Origin: Erysipelotrichales bacterium | Lineage (GTDB): Bacteria > Bacillota_I > Bacilli_A > Erysipelotrichales > Erysipelotrichaceae | Direction: 5' to 3' | Assembly: GCA_910576855.1 (NCBI GenBank) | Contig: CAJTJP010000006.1 | Location: 1-64,000 of the forward strand | Length of the DNA: 64,000 nucleotides | Part shown: one piece after another, positions 44,736 through 54,500 of the stretch | Layout of the letters: each line of letters starts with the position of its first letter | How positions within the stretch are numbered: position 1 is the first letter of the stretch | The notes under the pieces: generated by a model | What the model was told of the DNA's origin: nothing | What the model saw: only the letters and a program-made list of their open reading frames with translations | The model's database searches: none | Translations under genes and position numbers: made by a program

Positions 44736-45485
44736 TTACCGTGATAAATCTTCATTATATTTTGAGCTTTGCCGTGATTGTTCTTGATCCATATCAATAA
44801 AATCATGGATTCTTTCTTTCTCTTTTGATTGCAGTTGGTCAAACATTTCGGCTAATCCATCTATATCATTATTTTCCATCAGACTCAAATAATATTTCCG
44901 TGATTCAAAAGGAATTACAACCGGTACCTGATTATCTGAAAGCAAAATATAATTTATCATAAGTCGTCCGGTGCGCCCGTTCCCGTCCGGATAAGGATGT
45001 ATATTTTCATAATCTAAATGCATATTTGCAATGTCTTTCATACTGAATTTAGATTGAAACAACACATTATATCGTTCATAAAATTCATTCATAATATCTC
45101 CCAAATCTTTAGGCAACGGAAACTTCTTTTCAGATCCTCTTATACGAATTAATCCCATTCTGTATCCACCGACAAACATAATATTATGATTGATTATCTG
45201 ATTAATCTCTGTTAAAAAAGATTCATCCATGCAGAATTTTCCTGATTCAACTCGATCAATAATCTTATTTAAAGCATATTTATGATTGATAGCCTCGTAA
45301 ATTTCTTTAGCTTCTGCCTGTTCAATTTTACTATGTTTATTATCAAATAAAAGGGCATATGTTTCTGCAAAACTTAATGTACTTCCTTCTATGGCATTAC
45401 TATGATAAGTACTTCTTGATATAAAATCTTCAAAGTAGATTTTTGATTTTTTCAAAACGTCTAATATTTTCATTTGATTTACCAT
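44736..45485 (-). CDS. Fic-domain AMP-transferase-like protein
   Basis: About 249 residues from MVNQMKILDV (45485; AGAGGTG upstream); the longer frame starts without a ribosome-binding site. The Fic core motif is HPYPDGNGRTGR (about 176-187). Near the N terminus S-N-A-I-E-G fits the inhibitory helix pattern [ST]xxxE[GN], so this is a class II, self-inhibited Fic with the inhibitory helix in cis. A flap region FPLPKDLG precedes it. Fic enzymes transfer AMP or other nucleotides to protein hydroxyls. The gene is upstream of jetABCD on the same strand, consistent with a defence island; a functional link is unproven. Confidence 0.85.
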   Translation of the reverse strand: MVNQMKILDVLKKSKIYFEDFISRSTYHSNAIEGSTLSFAETYALLFDNKHSKIEQAEAKEIYEAINHKYALNKIIDRVESGKFCMDESFLTEINQIINHNIMFVGGYRMGLIRIRGSEKKFPLPKDLGDIMNEFYERYNVLFQSKFSMKDIANMHLDYENIHPYPDGNGRTGRLMINYILLSDNQVPVVIPFESRKYYLSLMENNDIDGLAEMFDQLQSKEKERIHDFIDMDQEQSRQSSKYNEDLSR

Positions 45486-45550
45486 ATTAATCACACACCT
45501 CTCTATTTTATTCATTATATCATATGATAAATTATATTTCATCAATTAAA

Positions 45551-45640
45551 TTACGTGCAAGAAGGAATTAGAATATTTAATTCATCAATCTCTGCTTCGT
45601 CTAGAATGTCAATCATTAATCCGGCCATTGCTCCAAACAT
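45551..45640 (-). other. Possible small ORF or coding remnant
   Basis: A 29-codon minus-strand frame (starts MFGAMAGLMID, ends NILIPSC-T) lies upstream of the Fic gene without a clear ribosome-binding site. It could be a gene remnant. The rest of 45486-45862 shows nothing further. Confidence 0.25.
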
Positions 45641-45862
45641 TTTGCTTTTCAACCTTTTTCAATAAAAAGCTCTTTAATACACAAACTCGCATATTTATTA
45701 TGTATTTGATAAAAGAAAAAATGTCGGCAATAATTACACCAAAAACTACGCAAGTAAGTTACGTTAGTGTTACGTTAATTCTAAAGTAAGTCTTTTCACC
45801 CAATGTCACCAACTTTTTATGCTCGGTCCCTCTCCTTTTAAATATAACTATCAGTAACAAAT

Positions 45863-45889
45863 AAAAAGCCCCATAAAATGGGACTTTTT
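45863..45889 (-). terminator. Terminator of rplM-rpsI
   Basis: AAAAAGCCCCAT pairs with ATGGGACTTTTT (one mismatch) around AAA; T-rich on the minus strand. Confidence 0.85.
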
Positions 45890-45923
45890 GATACTTCGAT
45901 AAATTTTGTAATAAACGTATAAA

Positions 45924-46328
45924 TTAACGTTTTGAGAACTGAGGTGCACGACGTGCTGCCTTCAAACCGTATTTCTTACGCTCTTTCATACGAGGATCAC
46001 GAGTAACAAAGCCCGCTGCTTTTAACGCAGGGCGATAATCTGCACTCGCTTCAATCAATGCACGAGTAATACCGTGACGCATTGCACCGGCCTGACCGGT
46101 ATAACCGCCGCCCTTAACATTGATCTTAATATCAAACTGATTTAAAGTCTCTGTCAATTCTAACGGGGAACGCACAACCATACGCAATGTTTCCAACGGC
46201 AAATACTCATCTAAGGTTTTACCGTTAACAGTAATGCTTCCCTTGCCCGGAGTCATGAACACACGGGCAACAGAGGTTTTACGGCGTCCTGTACCATTGT
46301 AAGTTACTGTATTTTTCTTCGCTGCCAT
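45924..46328 (-). CDS. rpsI: 30S ribosomal protein S9
   Basis: 134 residues. Typical S9: [17 protein letters not shown] near the N terminus, [19 protein letters not shown] in the middle, and the basic C-terminal tail [17 protein letters not shown] that reaches the P-site tRNA. Cotranscribed with rplM, 14 nt apart, the universal pairing. Confidence 0.97.
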   Translation of the reverse strand: MAAKKNTVTYNGTGRRKTSVARVFMTPGKGSITVNGKTLDEYLPLETLRMVVRSPLELTETLNQFDIKINVKGGGYTGQAGAMRHGITRALIEASADYRPALKAAGFVTRDPRMKERKKYGLKAARRAPQFSKR

Positions 46329-46342
46329 ATTTTCATTCCTCC

Positions 46343-46777
46343 TTACTTAATAACCAGCTCAACCGGCTTCTGTGCTGCATGCGGATGCTCGCTGCCCTTA
46401 TATACAAATAAGTGCTTACGCTGAACATCGCCTAATCTTGTGTGAGGCAACATACCGTAAATCGCTCTTTCGACCCATTCAACAGTATAGTTTTCCTTCA
46501 TCGTACGCGCTGTACGTACACGCATACCGCCTGCATAACCGGAATGGTTATAATACTTTTTACCATCCAGCTTATTGCCGGTCATCTCAATTTTATCCGC
46601 ATTGATTACGATTACATAATCACCGCAATCAACGTTCGGTGTATAAGTAGGTTTGTTCTTTCCTCTTAATACTGACGCTACTTCAGTTGCTAAACGTCCT
46701 AAAGTTTTACCGGTCCCGTCTACAACGTACCAAGTACGCTCTACTTCTGCCGGCTTAATAAATGTTGTTTGACGCAT
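46343..46777 (-). CDS. rplM: 50S ribosomal protein L13
   Basis: 144 residues from MRQTTFIKP (46777). An ATG three codons earlier lies directly on the AAAGG site, so it cannot be the start. Typical L13 motifs: [56 protein letters not shown]. Assembly protein of the 50S subunit. The promoter (46837-46865) and leader hairpin lie upstream. Confidence 0.97.
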   Translation of the reverse strand: MRQTTFIKPAEVERTWYVVDGTGKTLGRLATEVASVLRGKNKPTYTPNVDCGDYVIVINADKIEMTGNKLDGKKYYNHSGYAGGMRVRTARTMKENYTVEWVERAIYGMLPHTRLGDVQRKHLFVYKGSEHPHAAQKPVELVIK

Positions 46778-46791
46778 AATATTCATCCTTT

Positions 46792-46818
46792 CCTAAGTAG
46801 TTTCCGGGGCTACATAGG
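46792..46818 (-). promoter_or_regulatory. L13 leader hairpin
   Basis: CCTA-x-GTAG / CTAC-x-TAGG stem (plus-strand 46792-46800 with 46810-46818) directly before the ribosome-binding site. L13 leaders with autoregulatory hairpins are known in Bacillota; membership is inferred from position. Confidence 0.5.
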
Positions 46819-46836
46819 CATTTAAAGCCGTTTATA

Positions 46837-46865
46837 ATTGTACTGTTTTATTGCCTTAAAGTCAA
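46837..46865 (-). promoter_or_regulatory. Promoter of rplM-rpsI
   Basis: TTGACT (46865-46860), 17 bp, TACAAT (46842-46837), minus strand. Confidence 0.8.
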
Positions 46866-47089
46866 TAGAAACTTCATAAAATTAACAACAAGATAATAAA
46901 TCATAGCTGATTCTGTTGATCATCGCCGATACATCATGCTTCACGTCCCCCAACAACCACTATTATCCGATCTGTTCAAAAGTCAAATATATCCCCTGTA
47001 AAGTATATAAAAACAAGCATCCACCCCTTGACATCATTCATTTAACTCCGCTTATAATTCGCTTCTTCAACTTTGAAGGCACAAAAAAA

Positions 47090-47113
47090 GAAACTCATGA
47101 CCTCATGAATTCC
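47090..47113 (-). terminator. Terminator of the 98-aa gene
   Basis: GAAACTCATGA (47090-47100) pairs with TCATGAATTCC (47103-47113) with wobbles; seven T follow on the minus strand (complement of 47083-47089). The DNA from 46866 to 47082 shows no gene. Confidence 0.8.
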
Positions 47114-47123
47114 TTTTCATCGA

Positions 47124-47420
47124 TTATTTATTTACGTCTGCCCACTTTTTACGCTGGGGGCTTAAGTTATCTACATAATAGCGAACAGTTAAAGTACCTG
47201 CACACTTGCTTTTGTTTTTAGGCTCTACAACGAAATAATCACCCTCAAGCATCGCATCCATCATACCCTTGCAGCAGGTATTTAAATTCTTTACACCGGG
47301 TTCGCATTCCTCTAAGAAATCCTTCGCATTTACTTCAATATAAAGCCACTGCTTATCATGTGCTTCAACCTTTTTACCCTGTAATCTTTCTACATAATCA
47401 TTCATTGTCATCTTGTTCAT
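47124..47420 (-). CDS. Conserved-looking 98-aa cytoplasmic protein, unknown
   Basis: 98 residues after AAAGGAG at 7 nt. Not recognised. It has a compact alpha/beta look, an adjacent Cys pair (NTCCKGMMDAMLEGDYFVV) plus a further Cys (SKCAGTLTVRYYVDNL), and a basic end; no signal or membrane segment. Good codon use, its own terminator and a strong ribosome-binding site argue that it is a real gene. The cysteines could bind a metal or form a redox pair, but this is only a suggestion. Confidence 0.6.
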   Translation of the reverse strand: MNKMTMNDYVERLQGKKVEAHDKQWLYIEVNAKDFLEECEPGVKNLNTCCKGMMDAMLEGDYFVVEPKNKSKCAGTLTVRYYVDNLSPQRKKWADVNK

Positions 47421-47594
47421 ATTATCACTCCTTTACCTTTATGCAAGCCTATTATAACATGGATATTTCGTTTCGCAAAGTTTTTATGTAATTATTTTCA
47501 TATTTTATTACGTAACTGCTTACATATATCTAAAAAGCATATCATTCATGATATTATACATTATACACCGTAATAAAACGTAGATTTTGTCGAT

Positions 47595-47620
47595 AAAAAA
47601 AGCAGTATCGATAAATACTG
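47595..47620 (-). terminator. Terminator of pullulanase
   Basis: CAGTAT-CGATAA-ATACTG (47603-47620) with seven A at 47595-47601, i.e. a T-run on the minus strand. Confidence 0.85.
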
Positions 47621-47662
47621 AAAATGTTTCAAGCATTCGATTTCATACTGCTCTGCAGCGAC

Positions 47663-49783
47663 TTATTTATGTTCTTTCACCAATACAATCGTACTGATCG
47701 CATCAATCTGTATTTCATGAAGCAAATCGCGATTGCACTTCGCATTATAATAAAGCAATTCATAAGGCTGTTCAAAGCGATAATGAAATTGTTCATGCGT
47801 CGGATTAAAGAAAATCAACATGCTTTCTTTTTCATCCTTGATTTCATAAATCAACACCTTGCGATCTATGTCATGATAAAAAACATGAGCTCTTATCTCA
47901 TCGGCAGTGGCATATCGCAATACACTGTGTTCCTTGCGTATTTGAATCAATGCCTTTGTTGTCTCAACGATTTCGCTGTAGCGATCCTTACGCTCATAAT
48001 CAAGCTTATTGATTTCATCTGAATCATTATATGTGTTGCCCTTACCATGCTTTGTTCGGGCAAACTCTTGACCGCTGTGGATAAACGGTATTCCCTGTGC
48101 TAAAAGCACTGCCGCAATGCACATCTTATGCCTTTGAATGCGTTTATCTCTTGTATCCTCTTTACAGCACTCGCGAAGCTTGTCCCAGCACGTCATATTA
48201 TCATGACATTCTACGTAATTAACGGCATGAGTGGGATTTTGAAACATCGGATAACCGTTATCATTGATACAGCTTGCGGATAAGACATCCTTCATATAAT
48301 CGATCAAATAGATTGCGCCGCTGCAGTAGCCCTTCGCATTGATTTCATATTCGCTCGTATTGCCCTTGACGATATCACGGAAGCGATCAGAGAAATGAGC
48401 AATCTGCGGCATCTGTGCTTGATTGGCGATACTGGCACGCGCTCCCTCATGCAGGAAGCAGGGCATATTCCAGCCTTCCCCATATACCATAAAATCTGAA
48501 TTATATTCACGACACACGCTGCGTATTTCATTCATTGTCGCAATATCAAGAATTCCCATTAAATCAAAACGAAGTCCGTCAATATGATAGGTTTTACATA
48601 GAAAACGGCATGTATCTACAATCAATTTACGGCACATTTTGCGTGTTGTATCGATATCATTGCCGCAAAAGCTGCCGTTGGAGAAATTCCCGTTGCCGTC
48701 CATTTGAAAATAATAGTTAGGAACCGTAAGTTGAAGCGCATTGGTATTCATATCATATACATGATTGAATACGACATCAAGATTTACACGGATACCGTTT
48801 TTATGACATTCCTCTACAAGCTTGCTGAATTCAAACATTCGTGCATATGCACTTTGGGCATTGAGAGAAAAGCTACCTTCAAGACATCGCCATTGAACAG
48901 GATCATAGCCCCAATTATAAAACAATAACGGATAGTTTTCATCAACTGAACCAAAGTCAAGTACCGGCATCAATTGAACATGGGTGATTCCTAAGCTTTT
49001 CAAATAGGAAAAGCCGGTCAGTTTTTGTTTTGTCTCTGCATTTTCCTCACAGAAGCCTAAATAGCTTCCCGAATGCTCAACACCGATCCCTTTTTGAATC
49101 GTGAAATCCCGCACGCTTGTCTCGTAAATGATCGCATCACAGTTGCTGTTCATCGGCGGAAGCTCATACACCTGCTGCTTGATTTTTCTGATATCTACTA
49201 CTACGGAGTGCTTCGCATTCGCATCTGATGCAATTCCGTACGGATCGATTGTTTCCTTCCATTCTCCGTTGACTCTTATCAAATATTGATATTTGGCATT
49301 TTCCAGGTTATCTAACAGTGCATAACGAAAAACACCGCATTCGCTTCTTTGCATTTCATAATCCTGTATACTGCCGTTTTTTTCTATTTCCAGCTTTACT
49401 CGTGCGGCTGTCGGAGCCCATAAGGCAAAGCTTGTCTGTGTTTCGGAAAAGCTACAGCCTAAGTCATTGCCTTGATAATAGAATTCATCATCAAAGCGTT
49501 CGGTTTTTGTGATAGCCGCATATTCCAATACCGCTTCTCGCGCAAACTGATGAACCACGTAATATTCATTGCCTATCACAATCGGGTTTGGAATAGACAG
49601 TGTATATTTAATATAATTATTTTGTGTTTGTTCGACGGATTGAATGGTTAAATCCTGAATATTACCGAAGCTGTCCTTTAAATGAAAGTAGTTGCTGACT
49701 CCGCCGTAGCTGTCTCTTGAAAAGAATACAGTTATTCTGTCATAGTCATCTAAATAAGCTTCATAGTAAGTATGTTGTCGCAT
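47663..49783 (-). CDS. pulA: Type I pullulanase (glycogen/starch debranching, GH13)
   Basis: 706 residues. The type I pullulanase motif YNWGYDP is at 289-295. GH13 catalytic residues: nucleophile Asp in GLRFD (407), acid/base Glu in VYGEGW (436), and the transition-state Asp in VECHDNM (about 525). An N-terminal CBM48-type beta domain (SFALWAPTAARVKLEI) precedes the barrel. No signal peptide, so it acts inside the cell on alpha-1,6 branches of imported glycogen, starch or maltodextrins. Stand-alone transcription unit. Confidence 0.95.
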   Translation of the reverse strand: MRQHTYYEAYLDDYDRITVFFSRDSYGGVSNYFHLKDSFGNIQDLTIQSVEQTQNNYIKYTLSIPNPIVIGNEYYVVHQFAREAVLEYAAITKTERFDDEFYYQGNDLGCSFSETQTSFALWAPTAARVKLEIEKNGSIQDYEMQRSECGVFRYALLDNLENAKYQYLIRVNGEWKETIDPYGIASDANAKHSVVVDIRKIKQQVYELPPMNSNCDAIIYETSVRDFTIQKGIGVEHSGSYLGFCEENAETKQKLTGFSYLKSLGITHVQLMPVLDFGSVDENYPLLFYNWGYDPVQWRCLEGSFSLNAQSAYARMFEFSKLVEECHKNGIRVNLDVVFNHVYDMNTNALQLTVPNYYFQMDGNGNFSNGSFCGNDIDTTRKMCRKLIVDTCRFLCKTYHIDGLRFDLMGILDIATMNEIRSVCREYNSDFMVYGEGWNMPCFLHEGARASIANQAQMPQIAHFSDRFRDIVKGNTSEYEINAKGYCSGAIYLIDYMKDVLSASCINDNGYPMFQNPTHAVNYVECHDNMTCWDKLRECCKEDTRDKRIQRHKMCIAAVLLAQGIPFIHSGQEFARTKHGKGNTYNDSDEINKLDYERKDRYSEIVETTKALIQIRKEHSVLRYATADEIRAHVFYHDIDRKVLIYEIKDEKESMLIFFNPTHEQFHYRFEQPYELLYYNAKCNRDLLHEIQIDAISTIVLVKEHK

Positions 49784-49954
49784 ATTATCACCTTTAATAG
49801 TATAGCATAAACAGCATGGAAACTCACATATTTTTCCTGTTGTTTCGGAAATCTTTTGGGTTGAGAGGATTAGTTTTTTATTTTACGAATGATAGAACTC
49901 GAGCGTGCGGAACAGGTAATCTGCAGTAATAACCTGATTGGTCTTATGTAAGAA

Positions 49955-49978
49955 AAAAACGAGTTGCCTCGTTTTTAT
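49955..49978 (-). terminator. Terminator of the orphan nuclease 3' end
   Basis: AAAAACGAG-TTGC-CTCGTTTTT; overlaps the stop codon, like the copy at 60028-60049. Confidence 0.8.
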
Positions 49979-50220
49979 CTGTCAGATTGAATCATTGCTT
50001 TTACAGCTTTTTCTACCTCGGGACGAATGGCTTTATCAATATCAGCCATGTCCAGTACTTCGCTCATGCTTTTATTCGTTGTTTTCATTAGGCTGATTAC
50101 TATGCTGCTTGCCATTTGGATTTGTCCTTCTAAGTGGCCTTTTTCAATGCCTTTATCCATAATGCCTTGTGATAAATTACACACGCCCTTCATCTCCGTT
50201 TCTATTGCTCTTGTCATCAT
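49975..50220 (-). pseudogene. Orphan 3' end of a PD-(D/E)XK nuclease gene
   Basis: 81 codons that begin in the middle of the family (IMMTRAIETE, VCNLSQGIMDKGIEKG) and end with the tail KSMSEVLDMADIDKAIRPE found at 58983-60029. It lies just downstream of a full gene (50290-51255) whose own tail differs. Homology to that gene starts around TATACCATAG near 50221-50230. No ribosome-binding site is present. It looks like a displaced C-terminal module left when a new tail was acquired. Confidence 0.75.
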
Positions 50221-50257
50221 TATACCATAGTTTTTCGTTCATTGACCTAGAAAAAAA

Positions 50258-50272
50258 CACCCGTTAAGGGTG
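50258..50272 (-). terminator. Terminator of the nuclease gene
   Basis: CACCC-GTTAA-GGGTG with seven A at 50251-50257 (T-run on the minus strand). Confidence 0.8.
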
Positions 50273-50289
50273 CTTGTTCTGCAAAGGTA

Positions 50290-51255
50290 TCAGTGATTCA
50301 GTGAATTGATATATTTAATTATTTCAGGTTGAACTTCTTCATCAATCTTTAACGCGTTCATCACTTCTGTGATAGGCATGTTTGTGATTTCCATCGCGTT
50401 CATAACTGCTTCGCTGAGTCCCACGATGCGTCCTTTTTCAATTCCTTTATCCATAATGCCTTGTGATAAATTGCACACGCCCTTCACCTCCTTGCCCATC
50501 GCTCTTGTCATCATTATACCATAGTTTTCACTTAATTGATATTTTTTATCCTCTGCCGGCATGTCCGCTTGAAACAGGATATAAAGCATTTCCGTCAAGT
50601 CACGCTTATCATCATTAATATCATATTCCTTATTCAGATAAATCATCACGATAGATAGCTTATCATAATCCTCTTTCGGAATATGATATTCCTTTTTTAA
50701 GCATCTTTCACTAATCGTGTACTCGTTGAATACACCTTCCATTGTTTTACTTGGATTCGTTACGATCCATATTGAATACACTTTCTTAAGATTCTGAAAC
50801 TCTGAATTCTGAAAACCGCCCTGCATGTTTTTCTGTTTCGCTAATAATCTGCTGCAGTAATAGACTGCCCTACTTGTCAACGGATATCCGTTATTATTAC
50901 TGTTTTGTGCTTCTATATTGATAAACAATCCGATTCTTTCATTTTCCTCAGAATTCGGCAACTTCGCATCAAACAAGATATCATATTTGATTTCTGCACC
51001 GTGAACAGACTGATCTTCGACATTTCGGCCTTGAATTTTGTCTGCTTCATCCTCAACCGACACATCCAACTGCGGATCATTTTCAATATAAGAAGGAATC
51101 TCCTCAACAGGAATATCTCGATACTCAGCCACACACTCTTTCATAATGCGTGCCAGTATCTGTTTATTACTTAATATTTTCTTACAATACTCATCATACG
51201 CTTTATTCAAATCGTTGTTTTCGATCGCGTCCGCGACCTCTAAATTATTTTTCAT
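50290..51255 (-). CDS. PD-(D/E)XK nuclease family protein (Rpn/PDDEXK_2-like)
   Basis: 321 residues from MKNNLEVADAI (51255; GGGGAG upstream). The nuclease core reads EIKYDILFDAK ... GLFINIEAQN (about 93-128), giving Asp and E-x-Q catalytic positions as in PD-(D/E)XK transposase-like proteins. YPLTSRAVYYCSRLL follows. Such proteins are often annotated as transposases or Rpn recombination-promoting nucleases. The C-terminal ~50 residues (GLSEAVMNAMEITNMPITEV) differ from the paralogue at 58983, while the first ~270 are almost identical. Its own function in this host is unknown. Confidence 0.75.
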   Translation of the reverse strand: MKNNLEVADAIENNDLNKAYDEYCKKILSNKQILARIMKECVAEYRDIPVEEIPSYIENDPQLDVSVEDEADKIQGRNVEDQSVHGAEIKYDILFDAKLPNSEENERIGLFINIEAQNSNNNGYPLTSRAVYYCSRLLAKQKNMQGGFQNSEFQNLKKVYSIWIVTNPSKTMEGVFNEYTISERCLKKEYHIPKEDYDKLSIVMIYLNKEYDINDDKRDLTEMLYILFQADMPAEDKKYQLSENYGIMMTRAMGKEVKGVCNLSQGIMDKGIEKGRIVGLSEAVMNAMEITNMPITEVMNALKIDEEVQPEIIKYINSLNH

Positions 51256-51482
51256 AGCTTCGCTCCCCACCGTTATATTTAACAAAATCAGAAGCCCCTA
51301 AACCGCTTCTTTTAACTGATTCAATTATAACATATCTCAAGTGCAATAACTACTTAATTCCTACCTTTTTCAATACTTTTTATATCACTGTAAACAAAGT
51401 GTTGATATCACTTTCGCAGTGAAGTACACACGCAAATCTGTCACCGCAAAACCCATCCTAACCATACAGAGAAAACACAATA

Positions 51483-51502
51483 AAACAGGATCGCTCCTGT
51501 TT
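51483..51502 (-). terminator. Terminator of giant surface protein 3
   Basis: AAACAGGA-TCGC-TCCTGTTT with A/T flanks on both sides. The DNA from 51256 to 51482 shows no gene. Confidence 0.75.
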
Positions 51503-51520
51503 ATTGTTAATAGATAGCTA

Positions 51521-54500
51521 TTACATTTGATTCGATTTCTTGTATCTATAAGCACTAACGCATAATACAGCGAATGAGATCATGACTGACCATAAATACC
51601 AACAATTCGTATCATCACCGGTCATAGCTCCGCCTACATCTTTTCCCGGGTAATAATTACCCTTCACATCTGTATCATCACCCTTGTTTGATTTATCATT
51701 GTCCTCTGCATCAGGCTCACTGAAATCCATTGTGTCATACGGGAAATCACCGTCAACATTTTTATTCGGCTTCCACTCCTTGATATCAACAATGTTCTCA
51801 TCGGGAATACCGTTACCGTCAGTATCGATATTGACATCGGGCTTTCCGTCTCCGTCACTGTCAATTTGTGTATCAGGTATCCAATCGCCATCCCAATCAA
51901 TATTCAAATCAGGAATACCGTCACCGTCTAAATCAATATTGATATCCGGTCGTCCGTCTCCGTCAGTATCGATATTCAGCTCCGGCTTCACATCATTTTT
52001 TCCGATACTGTCATAGATAAATTTATTTGACTTGTAATCATTCTTAGGTACCCACTCATGAATCGTTGTGATATTGATAATTGGATTGATGCCGTCCTTT
52101 GAGATATTGATATGCGCTTTAAAATCACCCACATTATCAATATTAATATCAGGAATTCCATCACCATCGGTATCGACATTGATTACTGCCTTTACATTTG
52201 TTCCCGTACAGTATTCCTCATAGATACCTTTATCAGGATTATAATTCACACAAATCGTCGGCTTCCAATCATTTTTCTTTAATATCACGAGATTCAAATC
52301 AGGCTTACCGTCTCCATCCGTGTCCACATTCAAATCCGCTTTGCCGTCTCCGTCACTGTCGATATTCAAATCAGGAATGCCATCACCGTCACGATCGCCG
52401 TTGATTACGATCCACTCATCAGTTTCGGGATCCTTCCATTTGATATTCAAGTCAGGACAGCCATCCCCATCAGGATCATTGAAGTCAGGCTTTCCGTCAT
52501 CATCTACATCCACATCGATTTTCTTTATCTCGATTTCATGACAGCTTTCAGTATTTGTGTTTCCGGCATGATCTGTCGGTATCACACACAGCTTATAAAC
52601 CCCTGCACTATCACTGATTACAATGCTTGCCTTTTCATTGGTTACTTTCAAGGTTCCTTCCTTGACTAATTCCTCGCCTGCTCTTGTGCGCTTCTCCAAC
52701 TTAAATACCTTATAAGCGATTTCCTTTGTGCCGCTGACCTTTAATACATCCTTGGAATCATCAGTGATGATTTCAAATGAGGTGCCCGGTCTGAAGAATA
52801 CCTTCAAGCTTAATTGATTCATGATATTTTGAAGCTTGTTTGTCGTATCCTTTCCCTTGATGCTTTTTACTCTCGGCGCTGTTTTATCAATTCTGATGAT
52901 TTCCTTTTTCGCTTTCGTTATTGTTCCGTTATCCTTTTTCATCCAAAAGCTTTGATTCGTTTCGCCTTCTTTAGTAACCGTCACATAGCTTGGCTTCCAT
53001 GTGCTTTGATCCAATGACATATTTACATATTCATTATGATCACTGATGATATTGACATCTTTATTTGTCCATTCACCTTTATATATCGTATTCTTTCCGT
53101 CATCTAATTCTAAATGATACCAGTCATCCTGTATATTATCCTCATTGATCGTCAAGGTTCCGTCTTTGAACTTAAAGCTGTAATTCGGATAAGTTTTATT
53201 TAAGAAATTACTGTCTCCCGTTATCGGATAAGCTCCTGCACCGCTGTCTGTTTTCGCCGTTGTACTCAGCTTGATATCATTTTCCTGTATCACGTCTTGT
53301 ACTCCGTTCCATGATACAAGATCATTTCTGAAGTCCCGATAGGTTAATGCAGGATTTTGTTCTCCCTTGTTCTTTGTTTTATTATCAATGACGATTTCAA
53401 TTTCCTTAGGCAATACTTGAATCGTTACTGTTTTACTCAGTGTTGTTTCTCCGTCCGCTGTTCTTGTGACCTTGATACTGATGCTTGTACTTCCGCTGTA
53501 CCTTATCGCATCAAATTCTGCCTTATTACCGCTTACTGTTGGACTTGATACATACGTTGTATTATCCACTTCAAAGGTATATTTTACATTCGTACTGCTT
53601 GAATCATCCTGCAGGCTTTTAATCGTAAAGTGATCTCCGTATACGATCTTGCCCGGCCGATTGATTGCCAAAGTGTTTTCATCAGGTCCCATGATATGCA
53701 TAGAACCGTTTGCCTCTGCCTTATTGTAGTTGCGATTTCCGACTTTTTCCACATGCAAAGGAATATCGATTCCGTTGCCCGTATAATTGTATTCGATATC
53801 TACACCGTTGTTTGTCCATGCGATCGATGTACTTATGCTTGAATCGATCGTGATATAGTAATCGGTATCATTTACCGTTACTCCTCCGTCATTACTTGAG
53901 ATGTCCTGTTCATTGATGACAGGTGTTACCTTGCCTTTTCCGTTAACCGCATAGGTTACATCTGCGAATGATATCGTTTGGTCTGCCTTTTTGATATTGA
54001 TCGGCAATTCGATTGTTTTATCACTGTAGTTTCCGCTCGGATCATGACTTGTCGCTTCTACGATCACCTTACCCATTTGTGTATTCAAGGAAGCATTCAA
54101 GATATGAACCAAGCCGTTACTGTCTACGGATATCACATCATTCGGACTGCCCGCCTTCAAGCGATAGGTTACTGTAGAGCCTGTCGGATTTCCCGCTGTA
54201 TATAATTGGAAGGTCTTATTTTTTCCGTAGACTTCCTCATATGCCTTATATTTATCATTCAGCTTCGGCAGCTCATTCCCGCCTGAGTCGGTATAGATGA
54301 ATTCCTGTTCACCCGAAGTAACGGTGAAGGTCAATTCCGCGCTTGCGTTTGCCTGACCGCTTACTCCTTGTTTTTCGGCTACAATAATAACCGTTCCCAC
54401 TCCCTTGATAACAACAGAACCGTTATCCGAATTGATCGTAATGACATTTGCGGAACCGTCCTTGATCTTATACGTAACAGGATTGGTATTCGTACTGCCC

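Noticed and set aside
51521-52600. Dockerin modules in the calcium repeats of the giants
   Set aside because: The unit D-x-D-G-D-G-x-P-D is contiguous and many-fold repeated, as in thrombospondin type 3 repeats. The paired 22-residue duplication and Lys/Arg pattern of dockerins are missing, and no cohesin is nearby.
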